IMG/VR virus record: IMGVR_UViG_3300013102_000034
Span: 1 to 60,738 of that record
DNA: 60,738 bases
Strand: one strand, 5' to 3'
DNA from: a virus
Positions 25,715 to 32,723 of the stretch are shown in pieces (the first letter of the stretch is position 1; each line of letters begins with the position of its first letter). The notes beneath the pieces were generated by a model that saw nothing but the letters and a program-made list of their open reading frames with translations, searched no databases and was not told the DNA's origin. Position numbers and translations under genes: made by a program.

Positions 25715-25884
25715 GAAATGTCCTTGTCGTCGAAGTCGTCTTCCGACTCAATCTCAGGCTTGACACGGACAGACACGCCCAGCTTCCGACTCGCATCCGA
25801 CACGGCAAGGTAGACGTTCTTCCCGATGAACGGCATCAGGTCTACCCACCCGTGCGGGCTTCGATACTGCAACGTTCCCTTCAT
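25711..25884 (-). CDS. Small hypothetical protein
   Basis: ATG 25884 follows AGGAGGAGAC. The 57-residue product is beta-type at the start and has an acidic end (EIESEDDFDDKD). It is coupled to the lipoprotein gene. Confidence 0.7.
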   Translation of the reverse strand: MKGTLQYRSPHGWVDLMPFIGKNVYLAVSDASRKLGVSVRVKPEIESEDDFDDKDIS

Positions 25885-25892
25885 GTCTCCTC

Positions 25893-26228
25893 CTATGCAA
25901 TCTTGCTGTAGTTGGCCACCCATTCGGCGTGCCAGTCTCGATCCTCGTTGCCGACCTCTACCGGCCAGCCCACATGCTTGTCGAACACCCACGTCGCCGT
26001 CTCACCGTCAGGCCAGACAACGTCCACGCTGTAGCTCGCGTAGTCGCCTGTCTCCCCGTACCGGTGCTTGCGCACCCATGTGCGGACAAATGCGATGTCC
26101 TGTTGCATGTAGGCGATGCGCGCGCCGTGCTCAGCCTCAACCTCACGGAAGGGGATGCTCTGCTGACTGCTGAGTTCGAGCTTCCAGTTCGGCAACACCA
26201 CCTCACCGAAGTCTAGCTGCTCCGACAC
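25893..26228 (-). CDS. Hypothetical protein
   Basis: GTG 26228 overlaps the previous stop (TAGTG) and follows AAGGTGGAG. The 111-residue Trp-rich protein contains WPDGETATWVFDKHVGW. No family is recognised. Confidence 0.7.
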   Translation of the reverse strand: MSEQLDFGEVVLPNWKLELSSQQSIPFREVEAEHGARIAYMQQDIAFVRTWVRKHRYGETGDYASYSVDVVWPDGETATWVFDKHVGWPVEVGNEDRDWHAEWVANYSKIA

Positions 26229-26362
26229 TACTCCACCTTCCGGTACATCTCCCACCCCACGAACGTGTTCACGAACAGGGCCTCATCCCAGGATAGCCCA
26301 TCCGATATGCGCCACTCCCGCTTCTCCTCGTTCCAGTATTCCACCTTCGGCTCATCCGTCAT
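26228..26362 (-). CDS. Very small hypothetical protein
   Basis: This 44-residue acidic protein starts at ATG 26362, inside the last codons of the upstream membrane protein gene (11-base overlap). It is Trp-rich (YWNEEKREWRI). Role unknown. Confidence 0.65.
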   Translation of the reverse strand: MTDEPKVEYWNEEKREWRISDGLSWDEALFVNTFVGWEMYRKVE

Positions 26363-26573
26363 CGCGTGCCCGCTGTCCTGCCAGGTATGCCAGGCGCAGG
26401 AAGAGGATGATGAAGTACAGCCCGAAGGCGATGGCGGCAACCCAAGTGGCAACTGTGATTGCTTTGCTCGCAGAATCGTGATTCATGTTGCCGATCAAGG
26501 CAGCCATCCCGAAGTTGTATACCAGGATCACCCAGGCCATCTTGTGCCAGGCAATCTTCTCCTTGTCCTTCAC
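26352..26573 (-). CDS. Small membrane protein, two membrane segments
   Basis: GTG 26573 in a GTGA overlap encodes 73 residues with hydrophobic segments at about 12-30 and 40-64 and a basic tail. Role unknown. Confidence 0.7.
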   Translation of the reverse strand: MKDKEKIAWHKMAWVILVYNFGMAALIGNMNHDSASKAITVATWVAAIAFGLYFIILFLRLAYLAGQRARDDG

Positions 26574-26782
26574 GGAAGCTCACCCCCAAGCGACTGGACG
26601 TAGTCCTCTGCGATCTTGATGTCATCCTCGTACGCCTGGATGCGGAGACCGAACGGCTCTTCTTCGCCCTCGATCTCCAGGAGAAGGTCATCACGGCGCA
26701 GGGTCACCTCTTCGAGACGGTCGTACGCGGCCACCAGCTTGTCCTCATCGGGGCTGTCGACCGTGATGGGATACGTGGTCAT
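26570..26782 (-). CDS. Small acidic coiled-coil-like protein
   Basis: This 70-residue protein is Glu/Asp-rich with leucine heptads (KLVAAYDRLEEVTLRRDDLL). It is coupled on both sides by four-base overlaps. Confidence 0.7.
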   Translation of the reverse strand: MTTYPITVDSPDEDKLVAAYDRLEEVTLRRDDLLLEIEGEEEPFGLRIQAYEDDIKIAEDYVQSLGGELP

Positions 26783-27042
26783 CGCGCACTCTCCTTGACC
26801 GCATTACGCAGACCCTCCAGGCCCGTGCGAATCTCCGAGACAGGTGAGTCGTCCTTGATGAAGCCAAGGAACTCGTTCAGGGCGATATACACCGACCCCG
26901 AGGAAGCACGGAACCCAGCCTTATGGCCGTCCAGGTAGCCCGCGGTCGCCGCCTCCTTCTGCTCACGAGTCATGTCACTCTCGGCGAGCGCGGCATTGAA
27001 CCGTGCCAGAGAGTTGTCCTTCGCGATCCGTCGTGCGTTCAT
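26779..27042 (-). CDS. Small helical hypothetical protein
   Basis: ATG 27042 lies in an ATGA overlap behind GAAGGAGAAG. The 87-residue product is helical with a Gly/Ala-rich middle. No motif is known. Confidence 0.7.
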   Translation of the reverse strand: MNARRIAKDNSLARFNAALAESDMTREQKEAATAGYLDGHKAGFRASSGSVYIALNEFLGFIKDDSPVSEIRTGLEGLRNAVKESAR

Positions 27043-27590
27043 GCGTTCTTCTCCTTCTTCGCAGCTGCGCGCGCGCGGACATCCCACGGCGCGTACATCA
27101 GTGTGGCACCAGTCTGCTCGACAACCTCGCGCATCAGGTCTTCCGTCAGCCAGTCCGGTGTCGTCGTCAGGTTACCCGGCTGATCAGCCTCAACCTTCGT
27201 GGCACCCCACCCGACCGTGTCACCCGTGAGCAGGTAGACCCGCTTGCCGTCATGGATGATGTATGCCGTGTCATCCTCGATGCCGAATGTGCCGTGACCG
27301 GCAGCGGGCGTGACCGCATCGGGCGCGACCGAGAGATGGCGATCGCCGTACTCTTCCAGCCACCGGATGACCGTGGACCGACTCAGGCCCGTCGAGTTCG
27401 CGAACTCACTCGGCCCCGCGTCAGGGAACTCGGTCACCATGAGCCGCTGAATTTCTGTGCGCTGATCAGCGATTTCCTTCTCGGCGAGCGCCGCGTAGCG
27501 TGCACGGATCAGGGTACGGTTGCCCATGTACTTCGTGATCAGGTCACGAAGCTCACCCATGTCAGGGTTGATTGTGATCTTGCGACCCAT
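27039..27590 (-). CDS. Helix-turn-helix protein
   Basis: ATG 27590 overlaps the stop of the tiny acidic gene. The 183-residue protein has a helical N-terminus and an HTH (SEFANSTGLSRSTVIRWLEE near residues 78-97), then a beta-type C-terminal domain. It is a candidate regulator of the palindromic early promoters. Confidence 0.72.
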   Translation of the reverse strand: MGRKITINPDMGELRDLITKYMGNRTLIRARYAALAEKEIADQRTEIQRLMVTEFPDAGPSEFANSTGLSRSTVIRWLEEYGDRHLSVAPDAVTPAAGHGTFGIEDDTAYIIHDGKRVYLLTGDTVGWGATKVEADQPGNLTTTPDWLTEDLMREVVEQTGATLMYAPWDVRARAAAKKEKNA

Positions 27591-27679
27591 CAGTAGCTCC
27601 AGTTTTCGTCGTCGCCGGGGTCGGCGTACCAGTCGTAGTCGTCGTCTGCGAACTCGTCCTCGAAGTCGTCCTCGTCCAT
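27590..27679 (-). CDS. Tiny, extremely acidic protein
   Basis: This 29-residue ORF starts at ATG 27679 behind GAGGAG. About half its residues are Asp or Glu (MDEDDFEDEFADDDYD). It is the first gene after the promoter at 27711-27740. Such acidic peptides can mimic DNA; that is speculation here. Confidence 0.6.
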   Translation of the reverse strand: MDEDDFEDEFADDDYDWYADPGDDENWSY

Positions 27680-27710
27680 CAGTTCTCCTCGCTCCTATTC
27701 TCGTTTCACC

Positions 27711-27740
27711 AGTATGACACACCTAAACAGTGTCCCGCAA
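27711..27740 (-). promoter_or_regulatory. Leftward promoter with dyad spacer
   Basis: TTGCGG (27735-27740), 18 bases, CATACT (27711-27716). The spacer is framed by GACAC and GTGTC. The leader differs from the shared ACACAACA type. Confidence 0.7.
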
Positions 27741-27743
27741 CCC

Positions 27744-28133
27744 CTACTCGGGGCGAACGCGCGCGAAAATCTCCCACCCCGGAGCTTTTCCGTCCACGCG
27801 CGGCCTCCCCTGCCGGGAAAACGCTTCCACGCCCAACCCTTCGAGAGCAGGAACCCGGCCGAGGTTGATCGACTTCGCCACCTCATCCGTCGGCGCATCC
27901 CGGCGAAGCCTCACCCAATCCCCCGGATGCGACTCGGCGCGCTCAGTGATGGCCTTCGCGGCATCCACCCACTTGATCTGCTTCGCAGCTGGAGCGCCCA
28001 GCGACTCGGCATCGAATTCCACGGCGAGCATTGACTGGCGGGCATCCCACAGCGCCCGCTCGCGCTCAATGCGTGCCATCTGCTCGGGTGGGATCAGGTG
28101 ATCCAGGCTGGCGTCCTCGATGATCGGCGTCAC
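27744..28133 (-). CDS. HPG(D/E)W-family hypothetical protein, paralogue of 32720-33127
   Basis: GTG 28133 lies in a GTGA overlap. The 129-residue product shares a C-terminal core with the gene at 32720-33127: HPGDWVRLRRDAP, a variable insert with GRV, then ESF/EAFSR and WEIFARV. The conserved block suggests a compact fold used for different partners. Function unknown. Confidence 0.72.
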   Translation of the reverse strand: MTPIIEDASLDHLIPPEQMARIERERALWDARQSMLAVEFDAESLGAPAAKQIKWVDAAKAITERAESHPGDWVRLRRDAPTDEVAKSINLGRVPALEGLGVEAFSRQGRPRVDGKAPGWEIFARVRPE

Positions 28134-28420
28134 GCTTCCCGCCACTCCCCGGCTACGGCCTTCTCACGCACCATGATCCGTACCGGGGCAACCATCCTCT
28201 CCATGTAATGCATAGCCCTGTGCGCCGACTCTTTCGTGTCAGAGCCATGGATCGGAAATGTGCCCGTGCTGTTGCCCGAAGCCCACTCCCAGCCGTACTC
28301 CAAGTCGGGATTCTCCACTGCAATCTCAGTTGAAATCAGGTAATGGAGGTGCGAGTAGTCGTCGTAGTCGATCCTGCCCGTCTCGTTCAGGGTTGTCAGG
28401 TAATCGAGTGCAGCGCTCAT
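28130..28420 (-). CDS. Hypothetical protein
   Basis: ATG 28420 (ATGA overlap) gives 96 residues, acidic and aromatic in the middle, basic at the end. Unrecognised. Confidence 0.7.
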   Translation of the reverse strand: MSAALDYLTTLNETGRIDYDDYSHLHYLISTEIAVENPDLEYGWEWASGNSTGTFPIHGSDTKESAHRAMHYMERMVAPVRIMVREKAVAGEWREA

Positions 28421-28635
28421 CGTGAACCACCCGCTCCCGCATCGATCCACCGCATGACACGGGGAACCACGAAGGCCAGGATCGCCACCCACAGCGCCAT
28501 CCCGGTATACACGAGGTAGCCCCACCAGCCGCCGCCAGACAATCCCTGTCCTGTCCCGAATACGCCGCAAAGAAAGAGCCATGCACACACGAGTGCGAAC
28601 CAGCCGCGGCCCTTGGTGGTCTTCGGCCACTTCAT
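28417..28635 (-). CDS. Small membrane protein
   Basis: ATG 28635 (ATGA overlap) gives 72 residues with a basic N-terminus and two hydrophobic segments at about 14-32 and 42-62. Confidence 0.72.
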   Translation of the reverse strand: MKWPKTTKGRGWFALVCAWLFLCGVFGTGQGLSGGGWWGYLVYTGMALWVAILAFVVPRVMRWIDAGAGGSR

Positions 28636-28892
28636 CGCGTCCACTCCGGGACCACGAACTCATTCGCGATCTTCTGCAACGCATCGACATCGTCCTGCTG
28701 GAAGACATCAAACGTGTTCACGTTAATCGTCATCCGCGACACACCCGGAAGGCGAATCGAGTTGACACACACATCCAGGTATGCCAGCCCGAACGCCTCC
28801 AAGTCCTGCGCCGCGGTCGCCTTCATCCAGCCCGTCTTCGGGCTGTGAATCCACAGCTGATCGCCGTTTGCGATCGCACCCTTCGTGCTCAC
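28632..28892 (-). CDS. Hypothetical protein
   Basis: GTG 28892 (GTGA overlap) encodes 86 residues with a beta-type N-terminus and helical C-terminus (DVDALQKIANEF). Unrecognised. Confidence 0.7.
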   Translation of the reverse strand: MSTKGAIANGDQLWIHSPKTGWMKATAAQDLEAFGLAYLDVCVNSIRLPGVSRMTINVNTFDVFQQDDVDALQKIANEFVVPEWTR

Positions 28893-29191
28893 TCGTCATC
28901 CTCCACTTCCACACGAACCCGATTCGTCGGGCGGTTCTTGTCGCGAATCTCCTGCGGGATGGTCGGGAAGTATCCCCGCGTCAGCGAGTTCCTGATCCGC
29001 GTACCCTTCTTCGTCAGACGCCACAGCGAACCCCGCGCATGCGTCATGCCCCAGCCCGTTTCTGCATCCCACGTGTACGTCAGGGTGATGTGATCCCACT
29101 CCGAACCGTTGTCGTAGTAGCTGACCGTTTCCACCTGGTCGAGGTCTTCCGCACTCAGGCGAACGGTCTTCGTGATCTTGACGTCGATCAC
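28889..29191 (-). CDS. Hypothetical protein
   Basis: GTG 29191 (GTGA overlap) encodes 100 residues. Beta-rich N-terminus (TVRLSAEDLDQVETVSYY) and a basic middle; unrecognised. Confidence 0.7.
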   Translation of the reverse strand: MIDVKITKTVRLSAEDLDQVETVSYYDNGSEWDHITLTYTWDAETGWGMTHARGSLWRLTKKGTRIRNSLTRGYFPTIPQEIRDKNRPTNRVRVEVEDDE

Positions 29192-29571
29192 AGTTCCGCC
29201 ACCTTCACCATCGAACCCTCGGCAACGACCTGCACGAAGCCGGATGCGCTGTAAGCCGACCGCGTCGCCTGCGACCCGAGGTTCAGCCTCGAATTTGTGA
29301 TCACACCATCGCGAACCGCGTAGATGTTCTTGTTCGCAGTCGACTGGTAGTAGCCATCCTCCAGGGGCGGAACAATCACCTCAACCGACCACTCGGCCAG
29401 CTGGAAGCAGTTTTCCATCGATGTGCCATCCACACGGATGACAAACCCATCCTTTGCACTGTGAATCTCGTGAAGAGATTCGCCCTCCAGGGAAGCACCC
29501 GTGGCCTTGTTCGAGATGCGGATGCGGTCACCCTGGCTCGCGATGACCCGTCCGAAGCTGTCGTAGTTCAT
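29188..29571 (-). CDS. Hypothetical protein with SH3-like start
   Basis: This 127-residue protein is beta-rich, with GDRIRISNKATG near residue 15 and a second strand-rich block. It is the first gene after the promoter at 29601-29629, with AAGGAGGAAAA before the ATG. Confidence 0.72.
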   Translation of the reverse strand: MNYDSFGRVIASQGDRIRISNKATGASLEGESLHEIHSAKDGFVIRVDGTSMENCFQLAEWSVEVIVPPLEDGYYQSTANKNIYAVRDGVITNSRLNLGSQATRSAYSASGFVQVVAEGSMVKVAEL

Positions 29572-29600
29572 TTTTCCTCCTTGGTTGTTGTGTTACTCAG

Positions 29601-29629
29601 ATACTACACGTTCGATCGAAACAAGGCAA
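29601..29629 (-). promoter_or_regulatory. Leftward promoter with perfect palindrome
   Basis: TTGCCT (29624-29629), 17 bases, TAGTAT (29601-29606). The spacer contains the 10-bp palindrome TTCGATCGAA (29611-29620). The leader is TGAGTAACACAACAACCAAGGAGG. The -35 lies in the end of the upstream gene. Confidence 0.78.
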
Positions 29630-29828
29630 GCCGAAACTTGGGCCGACCCCGCTCCGCATGCTTCGCCCGCGCCAGAATCTCGCGCTCGGCGGCGTTTGCG
29701 ATTCTCCGCTGCTTACCCACCAGCGAGTCATAATTGCCGATGTAGCTTGCAACCTTGGCCTGTGCGACAGTGTGAACCTCATGAAGCTGTTCGTCTGTCA
29801 GCGTCCTCACTGCGCTTCTATGGGTCAC
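29604..29828 (-). CDS. Small helical basic protein
   Basis: GTG 29828 (GTGA overlap) encodes 74 residues, mostly helical, with a basic C-terminus (ARAKHAERGRPKFR). Its 3' end contains the next promoter's -35 and palindrome. Confidence 0.68.
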   Translation of the reverse strand: MTHRSAVRTLTDEQLHEVHTVAQAKVASYIGNYDSLVGKQRRIANAAEREILARAKHAERGRPKFRLALFRSNV

Positions 29829-30157
29829 GCCTCGCCCTTCTGGCTCAGGCTCTTCCGCAACCACGCGGCGTACGTATGCATGGCGTGGCTATCCGTGCGA
29901 CTCGCCAGGTTCTCCACCTCATGCAACACTTGGAATACGAAATGCTGCCGATCCCGCTCGGACTGCTCCCGTGCGCGCTCTGCAATGCTCAGCAGGAAGT
30001 CGTAGAATCTCTCCGGGTCCGACTGGCCGAGTTCGACAACCTCGGGCACCAGTTCCAGGCTCGGACGTGGGTCTTGTGTCAGCCACGAACCGCTCCCGTT
30101 GCCGTTGACCTGATGGCACAGTGCGTTTCGGACCGCATGCTTGGGTTCATAAGCCAT
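29825..30157 (-). CDS. Hypothetical protein
   Basis: This 110-residue helical protein follows GAAGGAGAAATC and the promoter at 30188-30216. A charged helix (SIAERAREQSERDRQHF) is visible. Unrecognised. Confidence 0.72.
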   Translation of the reverse strand: MAYEPKHAVRNALCHQVNGNGSGSWLTQDPRPSLELVPEVVELGQSDPERFYDFLLSIAERAREQSERDRQHFVFQVLHEVENLASRTDSHAMHTYAAWLRKSLSQKGEA

Positions 30158-30187
30158 GATTTCTCCTTCTGTTGTTGTGTTACCTGA

Positions 30188-30216
30188 ATGCTACACGATC
30201 AAGTCGATGGGTTCAA
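30188..30216 (-). promoter_or_regulatory. Leftward promoter
   Basis: TTGAAC (30211-30216), 17 bases, TAGCAT (30188-30193). The leader GGTAACACAACAACAGAAGGAG matches the other units. Only a weak dyad lies in the spacer. Confidence 0.75.
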
Positions 30217-30430
30217 CCACCACGTAGCCCTTCGCGAGAAGAATCTCAACCGCCACACCCGTGACGACATCCTCCTCGATCGCCATTATCTTGCGCACCT
30301 GGCCCTCGACCAGTCGCTCGACCTTCACAAGCTCGGGGAAGTCGCCGTAGTCCGTGCGCCACGCGAAAGACTGCGACGGGATCACCGTTCCCTCAGCGTC
30401 CACGCTGAAACCGCCGAACGGGTAGATCAC
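30191..30430 (-). CDS. Small beta-rich protein
   Basis: GTG 30430 (GTGA overlap) encodes 79 residues, acidic with hydrophobic strands at the C-terminus. Unrecognised; its 3' end overlaps the next promoter. Confidence 0.7.
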   Translation of the reverse strand: MIYPFGGFSVDAEGTVIPSQSFAWRTDYGDFPELVKVERLVEGQVRKIMAIEEDVVTGVAVEILLAKGYVVVEPIDLIV

Positions 30431-31068
30431 GACACCTCCTCGATGCTCACAATGCCCTCGCGGTTCCTCGGCTTACCCTTCGCGCCCATCCACATCAGGA
30501 AAACCACCGTTTCATTCTTGGCATCGATGTCGCCCCTACTGTCCTCGCGCACATACACCTTGACCCGGCTGCCATCGGTGAACGTCAGCCAGTAATCCTT
30601 GCCAACCTCCAGGTCAATCATGTTCGACGGCACGGGCGCAGGCTCGATCAGGCGGAACGGACCGTGCTTCGGGATGTACGGTTCGTCGATCTTGATGCCG
30701 TTTGCCCCGCTGTCGGTGGTGAGGTAAAACCCCGTCGCATCCAGGCGGTACGGCAGTGGCGAATACGGTTGATCCGACACCGGGTAGAACTTCGACTCGT
30801 ACAGCCCATACTCGGTCGGCACCTCGACCGAATAGGTCGGGGCCACCAGTTCGACGTACTCGGCCCAGATGCCGCGATCGGCCGGGTCGCCCTTCACATA
30901 GAACTGCCCCTTGCGGAACCCGCCGAGCGAGTCGATGATCTCGGTCACCTTGAACTCTGTGCCCACCGTGTTCTTGCCCAGCCCGAGCACGTGCTTTCCC
31001 CAGTCCAGCTTCTCGTAGCTCGGGAGGATGCGAACCGTGTCGCCGACCTTGATGTTCTTCTCAGCCAT
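30427..31068 (-). CDS. Hypothetical protein with two SH3/KOW-like modules
   Basis: This 213-residue protein starts KNIKVGDTVRILPSYEK and has a second, similar beta module near residue 155 (EVGKDYWLTFTDGSRVKVYV). The N-terminal pattern resembles the small AGD-module proteins of the rightward operon. First gene after the promoter at 31097-31126. Confidence 0.7.
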   Translation of the reverse strand: MAEKNIKVGDTVRILPSYEKLDWGKHVLGLGKNTVGTEFKVTEIIDSLGGFRKGQFYVKGDPADRGIWAEYVELVAPTYSVEVPTEYGLYESKFYPVSDQPYSPLPYRLDATGFYLTTDSGANGIKIDEPYIPKHGPFRLIEPAPVPSNMIDLEVGKDYWLTFTDGSRVKVYVREDSRGDIDAKNETVVFLMWMGAKGKPRNREGIVSIEEVS

Positions 31069-31096
31069 GATGGCCTCCTTTTCTTGTGTTACTCAG

Positions 31097-31126
31097 AGAC
31101 TACAGGGGAAACGCACGGTGCGTCAA
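31097..31126 (-). promoter_or_regulatory. Leftward promoter with palindrome at the -35
   Basis: TTGACG (31121-31126), 18 bases, TAGTCT (31097-31102). CGCAC-G-GTGCG (31112-31122) overlaps the -35. The leader is CTGAGTAACACAAGAAAAGGAGG. Confidence 0.8.
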
Positions 31127-31128
31127 GA

Positions 31129-31359
31129 TCAATCCTTCTTGGGCCAAAAGTCTCTCGACTCCCACCCATCCTCAACAACCGTCATCGGGTAGTCGGATGC
31201 CGCATACGTCTGTTGCAACCCGTATTTCGAATGCGTGATGCGAACCACGCCCAGGGGCAGGCTGTAGACCGAGTGCACCTCCTGTGGAAACTGGTAGCGG
31301 GGCAGGATCACCCACTCGCCTCGCTGCAAGTTGACGGCCATCTTCTGATTGCTCTTCAT
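31129..31359 (-). CDS. Small hypothetical protein
   Basis: This 76-residue protein starts at ATG 31359 in a TCATGA overlap with AAGGAGGAG upstream. Beta-type with many Tyr and Val. Unrecognised. Confidence 0.72.
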   Translation of the reverse strand: MKSNQKMAVNLQRGEWVILPRYQFPQEVHSVYSLPLGVVRITHSKYGLQQTYAASDYPMTVVEDGWESRDFWPKKD

Positions 31360-31508
31360 GACTCCTCCTTCTCAATCCAACCGTAGAAACCATCATCCTG
31401 ACAGCGCACGAGATCGTGTGTCAAGGTGTATGCCACATTCCGCAACAGCAACTCCTCCGGGGCCACAACCTTGTGCTCGTGCCCGCGGTGCTGGGCGTGA
31501 TTCTTCAC
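31356..31508 (-). CDS. Very small His-rich protein
   Basis: GTG 31508 behind GGAGGAGTC gives 50 residues with an N-terminal His cluster (NHAQHRGHEH) and a C-terminal KEES. The last codons double as the ribosome site of the next gene. Confidence 0.68.
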   Translation of the reverse strand: MKNHAQHRGHEHKVVAPEELLLRNVAYTLTHDLVRCQDDGFYGWIEKEES

Positions 31509-31675
31509 GACTCCTCCTGCTCCATCCCCGCCAGGACCAAGTCCAGCGTCAACTGCGCCGCAGCTGCGGCTGAGTGGTAGATCACTCGCTCCAAGTGGTC
31601 AGCCTTCTTCGGCTTGTACTTGTGGCCGTTGATGTCGTAGAACACCTGGGCCGCAATCTCGTCTGCGTCCTTCAC
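31505..31675 (-). CDS. Small helical protein
   Basis: GTG 31675 behind GGAGGAGTC gives 56 residues, helical with a run of alanines, ending QEES. It is coupled by the same GAGGAGTCGTGA arrangement to its neighbours. Confidence 0.68.
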   Translation of the reverse strand: MKDADEIAAQVFYDINGHKYKPKKADHLERVIYHSAAAAAQLTLDLVLAGMEQEES

Positions 31676-31845
31676 GACTCCTCCTCTCGATCCTCAGGGG
31701 CCGCACCCCTGTAGTCATACGTGTACTTGTACCGTTCCGTCATGAAGACGACCCGCTCCCGCTTGTCTCGGTGAGTGCGCCTGTGCATCGACACGCCCTG
31801 ATGGTGAAACGGCTTCATGCAGTTGACGCAGTACCAGACGCTCAC
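31672..31845 (-). CDS. C2H2 zinc-finger-like small protein
   Basis: GTG 31845 behind GGAGGAGTC gives 57 residues. YCVNCMKPFHHQGVSMHRRTH has C6-x2-C9-x11-H21-x3-H25, close to a classical C2H2 finger, followed by a basic segment and REEES. It may bind DNA or protein; bacterial relatives (Ros type) are transcription factors. Confidence 0.72.
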   Translation of the reverse strand: MSVWYCVNCMKPFHHQGVSMHRRTHRDKRERVVFMTERYKYTYDYRGAAPEDREEES

Positions 31846-32168
31846 GACTCCTCCTCTGAATTGCTTCCGTACTCCGCATCGAGTTCGGCAATGATCGCCG
31901 CATCCGGGTCAACCCACCCGTTCTCCTCGATCTCCCGGTGAACCCGGTCACCCTCGGCAATGAGTGCATCCCGATCCGGGAACGTGGGCACGCGCCCGCG
32001 GCTCTCCCAAAACGTCCGCCCGAACTCGGCCGCCCACTGTGCGAGCTTCACCTGCTGCTCCAGGCTCAGTGGCTTCTCCTTGCGGGTCAGTGCCCCCGTG
32101 GGGGTCTTCGCGGTGCGAGCGTGGGGGATGCCCGCCTTCTTGCGGGCCTTGCGTGCGGCGTTGCTCAT
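31842..32168 (-). CDS. Hypothetical protein with basic N-terminus
   Basis: This 108-residue protein has a Lys/Arg-rich first 35 residues and an acidic second half ending SEEES. It heads the run of four genes whose C-terminal Glu-Glu-Ser codons supply the next ribosome site. Confidence 0.7.
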   Translation of the reverse strand: MSNAARKARKKAGIPHARTAKTPTGALTRKEKPLSLEQQVKLAQWAAEFGRTFWESRGRVPTFPDRDALIAEGDRVHREIEENGWVDPDAAIIAELDAEYGSNSEEES

Positions 32169-32434
32169 TTTTCCTCCTTAATTCTGTTACGGTGCTCCCG
32201 AGCATACACTCTGCGAGCGTTCGTGCATAGAGCACACCGGCAACCCGCCGTGTAGCTCGAATTCTTCCCGTGGTCCGGGTGAAGCGGGTCCGCCTCCAGG
32301 ATCGCCCTCTTCTTCGAGTACGACCTCTTGATCCTCGCATTGTACGCCGCGGGGTCAGCCCTGTGTACGCCCCGCATGTACTCACGCGCCCGTGCACGCT
32401 TTCTCTCCAGCCAATCCGGGTCAGCTGCGATCAT
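32165..32434 (-). CDS. GCRCxxC-motif small protein (copy 1)
   Basis: ATG 32434 (ATGA overlap) gives 89 residues: a basic helix, then HGKNSSYTAGCRCALC followed by a basic helix ARRVYAREHR. The same block occurs in the adjacent gene. It resembles the short zinc-binding block found near HNH-type domains in actinobacterial and phage proteins, but no nuclease residues follow. Confidence 0.7.
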   Translation of the reverse strand: MIAADPDWLERKRARAREYMRGVHRADPAAYNARIKRSYSKKRAILEADPLHPDHGKNSSYTAGCRCALCTNARRVYAREHRNRIKEEK

Positions 32435-32562
32435 GCGATCATGCGCTCCTGGTAGTCGCGGTTGTATGCGGCGTGCGCCTCGGAGCACTCGTCGCAGCGA
32501 CACCCTTTCACATAGCCCGCTGGGTTATGTTGGGCCAAATCCAGCAATCGGCGTTCGGTCAT
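32431..32562 (-). CDS. GCRCxxC-motif small protein (copy 2)
   Basis: ATG 32562 (TCATGA overlap) gives 43 residues consisting almost only of the HNPAGYVKGCRCDEC block and its basic helix. It is a tandem relative of its neighbour. Likely metal-binding; role unknown. Confidence 0.68.
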   Translation of the reverse strand: MTERRLLDLAQHNPAGYVKGCRCDECSEAHAAYNRDYQERMIA

Positions 32563-32723
32563 GACTTCTCCCCCTCGTGCCTCACGCCATCATGCCGCCA
32601 CTGTCGGGCGATCTCTGTCGCCTGATCGTAATCGGGCACAACGATCTGCCACTCAAATACCCAACGACTGTACGCGAGGACCATGCACCCACCCCGAACC
32701 GGGTAGATGCTTGTCGATCTCAT
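32559..32723 (-). CDS. Small hypothetical protein
   Basis: ATG 32723 after GGAGGAGCA gives 54 residues, Trp-rich (YSRWVFEWQIVVPD). Coupled by four-base overlaps. Unrecognised. Confidence 0.68.
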   Translation of the reverse strand: MRSTSIYPVRGGCMVLAYSRWVFEWQIVVPDYDQATEIARQWRHDGVRHEGEKS

